Of a stretch of DNA of 43,498 nt, positions 1-7,541 are shown one piece after another. The stretch covers positions 1 to 43,498 of the forward strand of contig CALXOO010000018.1 in assembly GCA_944390045.1 (NCBI GenBank). The letters are read 5' to 3'. Numbering within the stretch: position 1 is the stretch's first letter; every line of letters begins with the position of its first letter. Source of the DNA: an uncultured Spirochaetales bacterium (GTDB taxonomy: Bacteria > Spirochaetota > Spirochaetia > Sphaerochaetales > Sphaerochaetaceae). Made by a program: the position numbers and the translations under genes. Below the pieces are notes generated by a model. That model had not been told where the DNA came from. It saw only the letters and a list, made by a program, of their open reading frames with translations, and made no database searches.

Positions 1-129
1 AAATTCTTATAAACCTTTTTAAGATCCTAGTTTGTTGCATCAACTTTTCTGTTGCATTTACTTTTACAATTTACCCACTTCATGCTTCCGCTGGTTCATA
101 AGGAATGCGAACAAAAAGGGCGGAAAGTC

Positions 130-159
130 TTGTGGACATCATGCCATCTGATTTATCCT
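130..159 (+). promoter_or_regulatory. possible promoter of the AI-2E transporter gene
   Basis: TTGTGG at 130-135 and TATCCT at 154-159 are separated by 18 nt. The -10-like box ends 7 nt before the ATG at 167, and no Shine-Dalgarno sequence precedes that ATG. If real, the transcript would be leaderless. Both boxes are weak matches. The rest of positions 1-129 is AT-rich with two copies of GTTGCAT (34-40, 51-57) and no gene I can support. Confidence 0.3.
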
Positions 160-166
160 TTTCCAC

Positions 167-1354
167 ATGAAGGACACAGGTGCGGCATATCAGAGCGTGA
201 GACAGATCAGGAACATACTTGCCTTTGCGGCGGTTATCCTCTTTCTCTTCGTGCTCAAGACGGCAAGCGAGGTCACGCTTCCGATAGCCCTGGCCCTGTT
301 CATCTTCGCCTTCATCAACCCCCTGATGGAGCGGCTGGGCCGGCTGAAGGTTCCAAATATAATCTCAATAGTGATTTCCCTCTCGCTGGTGGCCGTCATA
401 TTCTTTGGTTTCATCTATGTCCTCATCCTGATGGTGAACATGCTTCTGGACCGGCTTCCGTACTATGCAGAGAGAGTGCGCAGTCTGGACAGCCTGCTGT
501 CAGGCTACATGATCCAGTTCTTCCCGGATGCCGGTTCTGACTTTTCCATCCTCTCTTACATAAACGTGGACTGGTACGGCCTGGCCACCAGCTGGCTGGC
601 AAGCTTCTCGGGAAAGCTCATCAGCATCCTCTCAGATGCGATGCTGATCTTCGTCATCCTGCTTTTCCTGCTGCTTGAGAGGACGACATTCCTGCCCAAG
701 ATCGCTTTCGCCTTTCCGCGGGACAAGAGCCAGAAGTTCGCTTCCATGCTGGGCAGAATCAACAGGCAGATATCAAAATACCTCCTGCTCAAGGCCATCA
801 TCAGTCTCGCCACCGGACTCCTGTTCTATCTCACTGCAGTGGTCACAGGCCTGGACTTCGCCCTGGTATGGGGCATACTTGCCGTCCTGCTGAACTTCAT
901 CCCGACAATCGGCTCGATTATCGTGACGGCCATGACGATCGCGATGTCCATCATCCAGTTCGTGCCGACCAACTGGATCAATGTCGTGTATGTGGTGATA
1001 CTCACCATCTCGATTGAGATGATACTTGGAAACATCATTGATCCGAGGCTGCAGGGAGTACAGCTGAACATGTCGCCGCTGATGATCCTCATCTCACTGT
1101 CTCTGTGGGGTTATATCTGGGGGCTGCCGGGCATGTTCCTCGCCGTCCCGATAATGAGCATCATACAGATAGTCTGCGCTCTGGTGCCCTCGCTCAAGCC
1201 TGTCGCCGTCCTGCTGTCGTCAGGCAAGAGCTATATCAGAGAGTACCGCAATCAGGAAAGCCAGAAGAGACGCGGCAGGAAGGGGCAGGAGGAGAGCGCG
1301 CCGTCCAAGGGCGACATCATTCTGCCGGAAGGCACCAACAGGCGTGACGGCTGA
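167..1354 (+). CDS. AI-2E family transporter (PerM/YdiK-like membrane protein)
   Basis: 395 residues. The protein has the AI-2E exporter layout: paired N-terminal hydrophobic helices (about 15-55), a further helix pair (about 65-95), a soluble middle segment, and a C-terminal bundle of four to five helices (about 205-345). It ends in a basic, charged cytoplasmic tail rich in Arg, Lys and Gln. Family members are inner-membrane proteins; a few export autoinducer-2 and others act as Na+/H+ antiporters, so the substrate cannot be assigned. ATG 167 is the first start after an in-frame TGA at 149. It lacks a Shine-Dalgarno sequence; GTG 197 is an alternative. The next gene follows after 58 nt and has its own ribosome site. 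Confidence 0.85.
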   Translation: MKDTGAAYQSVRQIRNILAFAAVILFLFVLKTASEVTLPIALALFIFAFINPLMERLGRLKVPNIISIVISLSLVAVIFFGFIYVLILMVNMLLDRLPYYAERVRSLDSLLSGYMIQFFPDAGSDFSILSYINVDWYGLATSWLASFSGKLISILSDAMLIFVILLFLLLERTTFLPKIAFAFPRDKSQKFASMLGRINRQISKYLLLKAIISLATGLLFYLTAVVTGLDFALVWGILAVLLNFIPTIGSIIVTAMTIAMSIIQFVPTNWINVVYVVILTISIEMILGNIIDPRLQGVQLNMSPLMILISLSLWGYIWGLPGMFLAVPIMSIIQIVCALVPSLKPVAVLLSSGKSYIREYRNQESQKRRGRKGQEESAPSKGDIILPEGTNRRDG

Positions 1355-1412
1355 CCGGCTTGCCTTTTGATCACTGCGAAAGTATGTTAAGTCCAGATGA
1401 AGGAGTATTCTG

Positions 1413-2333
1413 ATGAGTGATAATGTCAAGGATGAGTGGGACCAGCAGACTGATCGCATTCAGGAGAGGATGGACAAGATCAGCCGCAAGATCCTGATCA
1501 TGTCCGGAAAGGGCGGAGTAGGCAAGACCACCATAACCGTCAATCTTGCAAATGCCCTTGTCGATATGGGGTGCACTGTCGGCATTCTCGACACAGACAT
1601 CACGGGCCCGAACGTGGCCAAGATGCTGGGATGTGAGGACGGGGTGCTGGGCAGCCGTGATGGCACCACGCTGTATCCTGTGGAGCCCCGGAAGAATCTG
1701 AAGGTCGTCTCGCTTGCCTTCGCGATCCAGGACCCTGATGCCCCGATAATCTGGCGCGGAAGCCTGAAGAACACCGCGATCAGGCAGTTCCTGGCTGATG
1801 TCGAGTGGGGAACACTTGACTATCTGCTCATCGACTCGCCTCCCGGAACCGGCGACGAGCAGCTTACAGTCTGTCAGTCGATCCATTCGCTTACCGGGAC
1901 CATTATTGTCACCACACCACAGCCTGTGGCCGTACTGGACGCAAGACGCTCAGTCGGTTTTTCCAGAAAGCTCGGCTGTGCGATCATCGGCGTGATCGAG
2001 AACATGTCAGGCCTGAAGTGCCCTCACTGTGACCAGGAGATTCCGGTCTTCGGTATCGGAGGCGGAGAGAAGATGTGTTCAGACATGCATGTACCCTTCC
2101 TGGGACGTGTCCCGATGGAGATCGACCTGCGCGAGGCGGAGGACAGCGGAGTTGACTTCATGGCCTCAGGTGCAAGCCATCCTTCAAGGGAGGCGCTGAT
2201 GGAAATCTGCCGGAAGATCAATTTCGGCACGGCCTGCTCGACTGGCCGTGACACGTCGTTCATGGGAACACCTCAGTGCTCGCCCTCTTCATGCGCGGCC
2301 TGCACCAGCAACTGTCCCTCGAGGAAGAAATGA
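1413..2333 (+). CDS. Mrp/NBP35-family ATP-binding protein, Cys-rich C-terminal tail
   Basis: 306 residues. It carries the deviant Walker A P-loop of the MinD/Mrp class (GKGGVGKTT, about 31-39), a switch region with DTDITGPN, and DSPPGTGDE as the Walker B area. The CPHC pair at about 206-209 is the usual Mrp dimer-bridging cysteine pair. Such proteins are cytoplasmic iron-sulfur cluster carriers. The last 20 residues add four cysteines spaced C-x4-C-x2-C-x3-C, beyond the normal Mrp end. AAGGAG at about 1400 is well placed for ATG 1413. The stop codon overlaps the start of the Nudix gene, so the two are probably translationally coupled. Confidence 0.88.
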   Translation: MSDNVKDEWDQQTDRIQERMDKISRKILIMSGKGGVGKTTITVNLANALVDMGCTVGILDTDITGPNVAKMLGCEDGVLGSRDGTTLYPVEPRKNLKVVSLAFAIQDPDAPIIWRGSLKNTAIRQFLADVEWGTLDYLLIDSPPGTGDEQLTVCQSIHSLTGTIIVTTPQPVAVLDARRSVGFSRKLGCAIIGVIENMSGLKCPHCDQEIPVFGIGGGEKMCSDMHVPFLGRVPMEIDLREAEDSGVDFMASGASHPSREALMEICRKINFGTACSTGRDTSFMGTPQCSPSSCAACTSNCPSRKK

Positions 2334-2938
2334 TGCCTGACAGCTTCAAGAAGAAACTTGACGGGGATTCCGGCTTCCTGAAATGGAAGAGCGGGAAGCG
2401 GACCAGACGCTTCGACTGCGCCATTTTCAGCGTGGATGAGGTCGAGAGGACGAATCATGACGGCCGCCATGGCTCATTTGTCCAGATCCTGTGCCCTGAG
2501 TGGATCATAATCGTGCCGGTCTATACAGATGAAGACGGAGTCAGGCGCGTGATCGTGGAGAAACAGTACCGTCATGGCAGCGACAGCGTCACTCTTGAGT
2601 ATCCTGCCGGACTGGTTGAGAAGGGGGAGGATCCGATGGCCGCCGCGCGGAGGGAGCTGCTTGAGGAGACAGGCCTCGAGGCCGGACGGGTCATGCATCT
2701 GGGCACTCTCTGCCCGAACAACGCGTTCATGTCAAATCACCAGCACTTCTATCTGGCTGAGGATCTGAGGCTGGCAGGGAGCCAGGACCTCGACCCCAAT
2801 GAGGAGATTGAAGTATACAGCCTGCCTCTGGATGAGGTGCTCTCAATGATGGGCGGCGGAATGGCTGACAACGCCCTTATGCTTGCCGCGAGCTTTCTGG
2901 TTGAAAGGGAGTTCGCAAGGCGTGAGAAGGAGAACTGA
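2333..2938 (+). CDS. Nudix hydrolase (ADP-ribose pyrophosphatase-like)
   Basis: 201 residues. A complete Nudix box is visible at about 92-114: G-x5-E-x7-R-E-L-x-E-E-x-G-L, which binds the catalytic Mg2+. The size and the strand-rich N-terminal half match ADP-ribose pyrophosphatases (NudF type), which cleave ADP-ribose to AMP and ribose 5-phosphate, but the exact nucleotide substrate cannot be read from sequence. The start is an ATGATG doublet at 2330-2335. GAGGAA at 2321-2326 is better spaced for the second ATG. It overlaps the mrp stop codon by one base, and the next gene begins 2 nt after its stop, so it lies inside an operon. Confidence 0.85.
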   Translation: MPDSFKKKLDGDSGFLKWKSGKRTRRFDCAIFSVDEVERTNHDGRHGSFVQILCPEWIIIVPVYTDEDGVRRVIVEKQYRHGSDSVTLEYPAGLVEKGEDPMAAARRELLEETGLEAGRVMHLGTLCPNNAFMSNHQHFYLAEDLRLAGSQDLDPNEEIEVYSLPLDEVLSMMGGGMADNALMLAASFLVEREFARREKEN

Positions 2939-2940
2939 TC

Positions 2941-3645
2941 ATGAGAAAGACAATCGTACTCGTACTTGCATCTGTCCTGCTGCTGGCAGGTTGTCAGAGC
3001 ACTGACGGCGCTGGACGCACCGTGACAGTCTCGGGAAGCGGGGAAGTCTCCATAAGCCCTGATATGGCCACCTTCAGCGTATCCGTCGAGGAGACTGGAG
3101 AGACCACGGCCCAGGCTCAGGAGGCGGCAAATGTGAAAATGGCGCAGATCTGTGCCATCCTCCAGGAGGAGTTCCTGCTGGACGATGATGATATAAGGAC
3201 GACGGGAATGTCCCTCTACCCGCAGTACAGGTATGAGGATGGTGCCCAGGTGCTGACCGGTCAGGCGGCAGGTCAGTCGATCAGCGTCACTGTCCATGAT
3301 CTGGATCAGCTGGCGCCAATCGTTGACAGGCTTTCCTCTGTCAGCGGCATCAGTCTGTCCAGCATATCTCTCGATGCGCAGGACAAGGAGGCCAGTCTGA
3401 GTGAGGCAAGGCTTGAGGCCATTGCAGATGCCTCGGCCAGGGCTGCGGATTACGCCGGCGCGGCTGGACTGACACTGGGGGAAGCCCTTGTTATCCAGGA
3501 AGGCGGAAGCTATTATGGAGCAAACCGCATTCAGCCGGCTGCCCTCTATGCCGCGGCGGATGAGAGTGCTTCGGCAAAGGCCTCATTCCATGCCGGCGAC
3601 ATCACTGTGAGCGCTTCGGTGAATGTGACATTCGAGATGCACTGA
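2941..3645 (+). CDS. SIMPL-domain (DUF541) lipoprotein
   Basis: 234 residues. A signal peptide with lipobox LLAGC (cysteine at residue 18) marks it as a lipoprotein. The mature part begins with VTVSGSGEVSISPDMATFSVSV, shown here only to identify the SIMPL/DUF541 start, and continues with the typical middle segment around TTGMSLYPQY and a C-terminal strand ending in VNVTFEM. SIMPL proteins are periplasmic or surface proteins of ill-defined role. AAGGAG at about 2926 supports the ATG. It is two bases after the Nudix gene and 12 bases before the oxidoreductase, so it is co-transcribed with both. Confidence 0.85.
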   Translation: MRKTIVLVLASVLLLAGCQSTDGAGRTVTVSGSGEVSISPDMATFSVSVEETGETTAQAQEAANVKMAQICAILQEEFLLDDDDIRTTGMSLYPQYRYEDGAQVLTGQAAGQSISVTVHDLDQLAPIVDRLSSVSGISLSSISLDAQDKEASLSEARLEAIADASARAADYAGAAGLTLGEALVIQEGGSYYGANRIQPAALYAAADESASAKASFHAGDITVSASVNVTFEMH

Positions 3646-3657
3646 GGAAAATAGTCT

Positions 3658-4818
3658 ATGAAGATCATCATCGTCGGAACCGGTATCGCATCATATTATT
3701 TCGCTTCTGCCGTTCTCAAGAAGCTTGAGAGTGTCGAGGTGGAGGCCTATGGCGAGGAAGGCGAGGCCTATTACAGGACTCGTGTGCTAAGTCTGCTTGA
3801 CGGAAAGACAGCCGCCGGCGACCTTGCCATAAAGCCGGTGATCCAGGATCCGCGCTACAGCATGCACAAGCTGCATGTGGACAACATAGATCCGGACAGC
3901 AAGCAGATCTACACAAGCGATGGAAAGAGCCATGGCTATGATGTGCTGGTGCTGGCAAACGGGGCAAAGGCCGCGAGACTGCCACTGCCCGGAGGCAGGA
4001 GCCACGGAATCTTCGCCATCAGGACCATCGATGATGTGATTGAACTCTCTGCCTGGCTTGATTCCCACAGCGGAGCTCCGGCGGTGGTCATCGGCGGCGG
4101 GCTGCTCGGACTTGAGGCGGCCAGCCTGATCCATGAGAGGACGGGCAGGGAGGTCACGGTGATGGAAAGCGCTGATCATCTGCTTCCGCGCCAGCTTGAT
4201 CTTGCCAGCTCGCTTTATCTGCAAAGGCGGCTGTCCGGCATGGGGCTCAAGGTCCTGTGTGGAGCCTCCACTTCCAATTTCCTCTCAGTGAATGACTGCG
4301 TAAGCGGGATCAAGTGTGATGACGGTTTTCTTGTCCCTGCATCCACAGTGGTGGAGTCTGTCGGCATAAGGCCCAACACCTTCCTTGCCGTCGATGCCGG
4401 ACTGCAGGTCTCCCGCGGCGTCGTGGTGGACGGTCAGCTCAGGACCAGTGCTGAGAATGTTTATGCAATCGGAGATGTTGCCCAGTTCAACGGCCAGGTT
4501 TCCGGACTAGCCGGCGGTGCGATGGATATGGCACGTACCCTTGCCGGTGTCATAGCGGGAGAGGCGGTCACCTATACTCCGTCCGCACCCTCAAGCATGC
4601 TCAAGGTCGCAGGACTCGATGTCATGACATTCGGATCAGTCTTCGAGCGGGATGCACAGTGTGTCGTGAATGAGACTGACACTTCCCGTGAGGCCTGGTT
4701 CGTCAGGGACGGCGTCCTTGCCGGAGTGTCCATGATAGGCACCAGGGCCCATATGTCTGCAGCGAGAAGCTCCATCGGAAAGGCTTGGGAGGATGTGAAG
4801 GCGGCTCTGCTGTCCTGA
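3658..4818 (+). CDS. FAD/NAD(P)-dependent oxidoreductase (rubredoxin-reductase-like)
   Basis: 386 residues. It shows the two-dinucleotide fold of the class-I pyridine nucleotide-disulfide family: an N-terminal FAD-binding motif (VGTGIASYYFA), a central NAD(P)H motif (VIGGGLLGLEAAS, about 142-154), and the C-terminal FAD signature VYAIGDVAQF (about 263-272). There is no CxxxxC redox pair, so it resembles rubredoxin or nitrite reductase FAD proteins rather than disulfide reductases. The N-terminal motif ends in S instead of the third Gly. The window also encodes a small rubredoxin at 28215, a possible electron acceptor, though not in the same operon. TGAGGAA before ATG 3658 is a usable ribosome site. 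A bidirectional hairpin follows. Confidence 0.85.
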   Translation: MKIIIVGTGIASYYFASAVLKKLESVEVEAYGEEGEAYYRTRVLSLLDGKTAAGDLAIKPVIQDPRYSMHKLHVDNIDPDSKQIYTSDGKSHGYDVLVLANGAKAARLPLPGGRSHGIFAIRTIDDVIELSAWLDSHSGAPAVVIGGGLLGLEAASLIHERTGREVTVMESADHLLPRQLDLASSLYLQRRLSGMGLKVLCGASTSNFLSVNDCVSGIKCDDGFLVPASTVVESVGIRPNTFLAVDAGLQVSRGVVVDGQLRTSAENVYAIGDVAQFNGQVSGLAGGAMDMARTLAGVIAGEAVTYTPSAPSSMLKVAGLDVMTFGSVFERDAQCVVNETDTSREAWFVRDGVLAGVSMIGTRAHMSAARSSIGKAWEDVKAALLS

Positions 4819-4861
4819 TGCCAGCCTCTCATTCTGCAGGGGCTGCAGGCGGCTGAAGAAG

Positions 4862-4886
4862 AGAGGGGAGTGATGGGCTCCCCTCT
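4862..4886. terminator. bidirectional terminator between convergent genes
   Basis: AGAGGGGAG at 4862-4870 and CTCCCCTCT at 4878-4886 are perfectly complementary 9-bp arms around a 7-nt loop. It lies between the plus-strand oxidoreductase gene and the minus-strand DUF3737 gene. Read on the minus strand it is followed by a short pyrimidine tract (CTTCTTC). Confidence 0.7.
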
Positions 4887-4918
4887 GCCGTATTCTGCCT
4901 AACTTTCTGCCACAGGAA

Positions 4919-5764
4919 TCAGTTGCTGTTTTCTCTCTGGATGATCTCAGCGCAACTTTCAGGATCATCTCTGATGATCTGGCCGGCACTCTGCACTGTG
5001 ATCTGCCCCTTTCTGGGGTTCTTGATGCTTATGACAGGACTTATGATTGTGGCTTCCACCTCGCTCTTCTCGAAGGCGAGATCCGCATCCACCATCTCAC
5101 AGTTGATCAGCCTGAGACCCTTGCAGTAGCACAGCGGCTGGGTGCCTGTGATGCGGCAGTTGATGAAGGTCACGTTCTCGCAGTACCAGGCCAGATACTC
5201 TCCTTTCACTATACTGTCTCTCACTACGACGTTCCTGGCGTGCCAGAATGCATCCTTTGTATCGAACTCACAGTTGTCGAAGACTGCGTTGTCGATATAC
5301 TGGAACGAATACTTGCCTGTGAATCTGAGATTGGAGATCCTCAGGTTCTCCGCCCTGAGCATGAAGTATTCGCCCTCGGCCCTGCAGTCCGCCATTTCGA
5401 TGTCACGGCTGGACCAGCCGAACTCAGGCGAGATGATGTCACAGCCGCTGATCCTGATATTCGAGCATTCCCTCAGCGCCTTGATTCCGTGAAGCTCCGT
5501 TCCCGTAATCCTGATATTGTTGCTGTACCACAGCGCGGCACGGCAGAACTCCGTCATCCTGCACTTGTCAACGATCAGATTGTCCACATGCCACATGGGA
5601 TAGCGGAGGTTGAACAGGCTGTCCCTGACTTCTATGTTCCTGCATTCCTTGATGGCGCTCTCACCGTCAGCCGGACCGGTGAAGGCGCAGTTCACTATCT
5701 CAAGACCGTCACTTCCATACAGTGCACGCTCCTGGTCGAAACTCTTGTTCTCTATTCTCTCCAT
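4919..5764 (-). CDS. DUF3737 right-handed beta-helix-like protein
   Basis: 281 residues from ATG 5764. The protein is a run of short repeats of the form 'x-x-I-x-N-C-x-h', a pattern of pentapeptide/right-handed beta-helix folds. The N-terminal block (ENKSFDQERALYG, then GPADGESAIKEC and FNLRYPMWHVDNL) matches DUF3737 proteins of gut bacteria. Their function is unknown; there is no signal peptide, so it is probably cytoplasmic. An upstream in-frame ATG at 5788 has a close GAGGAA and would give 289 residues overlapping the preceding gene by 17 nt. I prefer 5764 because family members begin just before this block. It is co-transcribed with the small gene upstream. Confidence 0.85.
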   Translation of the reverse strand: MERIENKSFDQERALYGSDGLEIVNCAFTGPADGESAIKECRNIEVRDSLFNLRYPMWHVDNLIVDKCRMTEFCRAALWYSNNIRITGTELHGIKALRECSNIRISGCDIISPEFGWSSRDIEMADCRAEGEYFMLRAENLRISNLRFTGKYSFQYIDNAVFDNCEFDTKDAFWHARNVVVRDSIVKGEYLAWYCENVTFINCRITGTQPLCYCKGLRLINCEMVDADLAFEKSEVEATIISPVISIKNPRKGQITVQSAGQIIRDDPESCAEIIQRENSN

Positions 5765-5771
5765 AAGTCTC

Positions 5772-5990
5772 TCAACTCTCCTTGACATTGTTCCTCAGAC
5801 AGTAGCTCAGATAGTCCAGACTGCGGATCTTCTCCTCATCGCTGTGCACCTTCTCCAGAATGCGGTCACGGCAGGATGCGATTATGCGCAGCTGACCCTC
5901 CCTGTCCCCTCTCTCATTGCATGAACTGTACCTTTCAATATCCTCTGCGCTGCAGCCTGCATCGCAGAGGCACTGTCTGTCTTCTTTCAT
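5772..5990 (-). CDS. small Cys-containing helical protein upstream of DUF3737
   Basis: 72 residues, charged and helical, with cysteines near the N-terminus (CLCDAGC) and in the middle. The shape, with a short helical head followed by a CRDRILEKVHSDEEKI-type helix and a C-terminal DYLSYCL segment, resembles a family of small clostridial proteins of unknown role, from memory. GAGAG sits 4 nt before ATG 5990. The 3' end reaches or overlaps the DUF3737 start, so the two form a pair. The right end of the TnpB element lies only about 25 bp upstream, so the insertion may have replaced its native promoter. Confidence 0.65.
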   Translation of the reverse strand: MKEDRQCLCDAGCSAEDIERYSSCNERGDREGQLRIIASCRDRILEKVHSDEEKIRSLDYLSYCLRNNVKES

Positions 5991-6023
5991 GATACTCTCA
6001 CCGCTGGCAAGAATAGTGAACTA

Positions 6024-6055
6024 CTCCACCCTTCGCTAATGCTTAGAGGATGTAG
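6024..6055 (-). ncRNA. right-end hairpin / likely 3' end of an omega RNA
   Basis: Arms CTCCACCC (6024-6031) and GGATGTAG (6048-6055) pair with one mismatch and one wobble, and enclose an inner CTAA/TTAG stem (6036-6039 with 6043-6046). The hairpin overlaps the tnpB stop codon and ends 8 nt before the right element end. In studied TnpB systems the guide-bearing omega RNA is made from this region, with the guide taken from the flank beyond the element end. Here that flank is the leader of the small gene at 5990. Expression is inferred, not shown. Confidence 0.45.
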
Positions 6056-7367
6056 CTTCCGGGCTCTTTCCCTTCTCAGGGCGTCTCGCAGAACGCTTCA
6101 ATATCTCATACGAGGTATCGAAGTCTAACTTCCGCTCCTCCGGAGTATCCGTGTGTTCCGCACGGATGCAGGCTCGTTTATGCTCACCTGCAAGAAGCAG
6201 TGTCTTTGCAGCTTTGACATCACGGTCCTCACTGTATCCGCATCCGCAGGTGAACATCCTGTCGGAGAGCGTGATGCATTCATTGATGGCTCCACAGTCC
6301 GGACACATCTTTGTCGATGGGAAGAACCTGCCTATTACAAGGACATTTGGATTGGACACCAGCTTGCTCTTCAGCGTCCCGAGTGCGCTGTTCTGTACCT
6401 GCTTTCCAAAAAGTCCCTTGTGCCATCCTTTGATGTTCTCATCCTGGATGACGATAAGCTTTCTTCCTTTTGTGATGTCATGGTATGCCTGATTGGCCTT
6501 TGCCCGCCGTCTGTTGGCAAGCTTCTCGTATTCCCTCCTGATGAGATGCTTCGTGTCATACCAGCCCCTGGATCCCTTCTTCTGGCGGGCAAGCTTCTTC
6601 TGCAGGCCCTTGAGGCATTCCGGTTCTCGGACTGTTATATCGAACTTCTCACCATCGGAGGTTGTTATTGTCGTCTTGATGCCAAAGTCAAGACCAATTG
6701 ACGGTTTCTTCTCTGACTCTGATTTCCCTTTGCTTTCCGGTATATAGCATGTCAGCATCAAGTATATGCCTGACGGTCTTTTCACCAGCTTTGCATTGGC
6801 GAATTCCGCATCGTGAGGAATCTGATCCATCCCGAACACCCTTATGGGCCGTTTGATTCCTGAGATGTGAACTGTATTCCTGTACTTTCCATTGCTGTTG
6901 CCATCATCGCCATAGCAGATCCAGTGGGTATTCCCATACTGATTGAGCTCTATTGCATTGTATTCGCTTCTGAACTTCAGCTTGCCGTTCTTCTTTCCTG
7001 TCTTCTCACGCTTTGCTGCAATGGAGGCCATATCCTGCTTGATGGAGGAATATACCGCCTGGATGAACTTGGCTGGCATTGTAAGGCAGCGTTCAACAGC
7101 ATTGCCGTCTTTATCCAGAGATGTGATGTCTCTTGTCTTCGTATTGAATGTTCTGAAATCGTCACTTGAAAGCGAAATGAGGTAATTGCACAGCCAGCGG
7201 CACTGTGTGAAGTAATGCCAGAGCTTTTCCTGTTCTGTCTTGTTAAGGCATTTCAGGTCCAGCTTCATCTCCACTACAACAGGACGCATCGAAGCGTGAC
7301 GGGCACGGGTTTCCTTGCCATGCTCCTTGATTGCATTGTTCTTTTCGATGCGTGCCTGTTCATTCAT
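6036..7367 (-). CDS. tnpB: TnpB-family RNA-guided nuclease (IS605 OrfB)
   Basis: 443 residues, a normal length for TnpB. A RuvC-like nuclease core is visible: Asp227 in GLDFG, an acidic residue in IVIQDENIKGW (Glu310), and Asp383 in SEDRDVKAA. A zinc finger is formed by CPDC (355-358) and CGC (374-376). In the second motif Gln occupies the place where most TnpBs have the catalytic Glu, and Glu comes two residues later; I believe QDEN is shared by a whole subfamily, so the enzyme may still be active. The N-terminus is Lys/Arg-rich, fitting RNA binding. A strong -10 box lies only 5 nt before the ATG and no ribosome site is present. Confidence 0.9.
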   Translation of the reverse strand: MNEQARIEKNNAIKEHGKETRARHASMRPVVVEMKLDLKCLNKTEQEKLWHYFTQCRWLCNYLISLSSDDFRTFNTKTRDITSLDKDGNAVERCLTMPAKFIQAVYSSIKQDMASIAAKREKTGKKNGKLKFRSEYNAIELNQYGNTHWICYGDDGNSNGKYRNTVHISGIKRPIRVFGMDQIPHDAEFANAKLVKRPSGIYLMLTCYIPESKGKSESEKKPSIGLDFGIKTTITTSDGEKFDITVREPECLKGLQKKLARQKKGSRGWYDTKHLIRREYEKLANRRRAKANQAYHDITKGRKLIVIQDENIKGWHKGLFGKQVQNSALGTLKSKLVSNPNVLVIGRFFPSTKMCPDCGAINECITLSDRMFTCGCGYSEDRDVKAAKTLLLAGEHKRACIRAEHTDTPEERKLDFDTSYEILKRSARRPEKGKSPEATSSKH

Positions 7368-7372
7368 AATTT

Positions 7373-7401
7373 ATTATATCATATCGTATTAATATCAGCA
7401 A
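7373..7401 (-). promoter_or_regulatory. tnpB promoter
   Basis: On the minus strand TTGCTG (7401-7396) and TATAAT (7378-7373) are separated by exactly 17 nt. The -10 box ends 5 nt before the tnpB ATG at 7367, so transcription should start at or beside the start codon. Confidence 0.6.
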
Positions 7402-7427
7402 TATATCATGTACACCAGGCAATTCAT

Positions 7428-7449
7428 CTCCACCATGCAGAGGATGGAG
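7428..7449. repeat. left-end hairpin of the TnpB element
   Basis: An imperfect inverted repeat of 22 nt with a 7-bp stem including one wobble pair and an 8-nt loop. Its sequence resembles the right-end hairpin at 6024-6055, which supports a subterminal recognition structure of one element. Confidence 0.5.
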
Positions 7450-7480
7450 TCTTCTTGCCGATTTCGGGATAAAACGGGGA

Positions 7481-7509
7481 TTGAATAGCAAATACTTTCT
7501 TTTTATCCT
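7481..7509 (+). promoter_or_regulatory. probable promoter of the LysR-type gene
   Basis: TTGAAT (7481-7486) and TATCCT (7504-7509) with 17-nt spacing. The expected start near 7516 leaves a 26-nt leader that holds GGAGG before ATG 7542. The promoter lies just outside the estimated left end of the TnpB element. Confidence 0.4.
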
Positions 7510-7541
7510 TTCCGATACTTTGTGCCTATGGGAGGTCAATG

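Larger units (their letters stand above)
6016..7470 (-). mobile_element. TnpB-only IS200/IS605-type element (left boundary approximate)
   Basis: The element contains a single tnpB gene and no tnpA. On the minus strand the right end reads a stem-loop, then GGTGGAG, then TAGTTCAC ending at 6016, which resembles the right ends of IS605-group elements. A similar stem-loop (arms at 7428-7434 and 7443-7449) stands upstream of tnpB. Both hairpins share CATCCTCT, GCAT and GGTGGAG blocks, as expected for matched subterminal sites recognised by a TnpA. The exact left cleavage site was not identified and is placed near 7470 by estimate. Without tnpA the copy would depend on a transposase in trans. Confidence 0.65.

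Noticed and set aside
52..540. 162-residue frame on the plus strand overlapping the AI-2E transporter
   Set aside because: It is a shadow: the transporter frame carries membrane helices and family features, this one does not.
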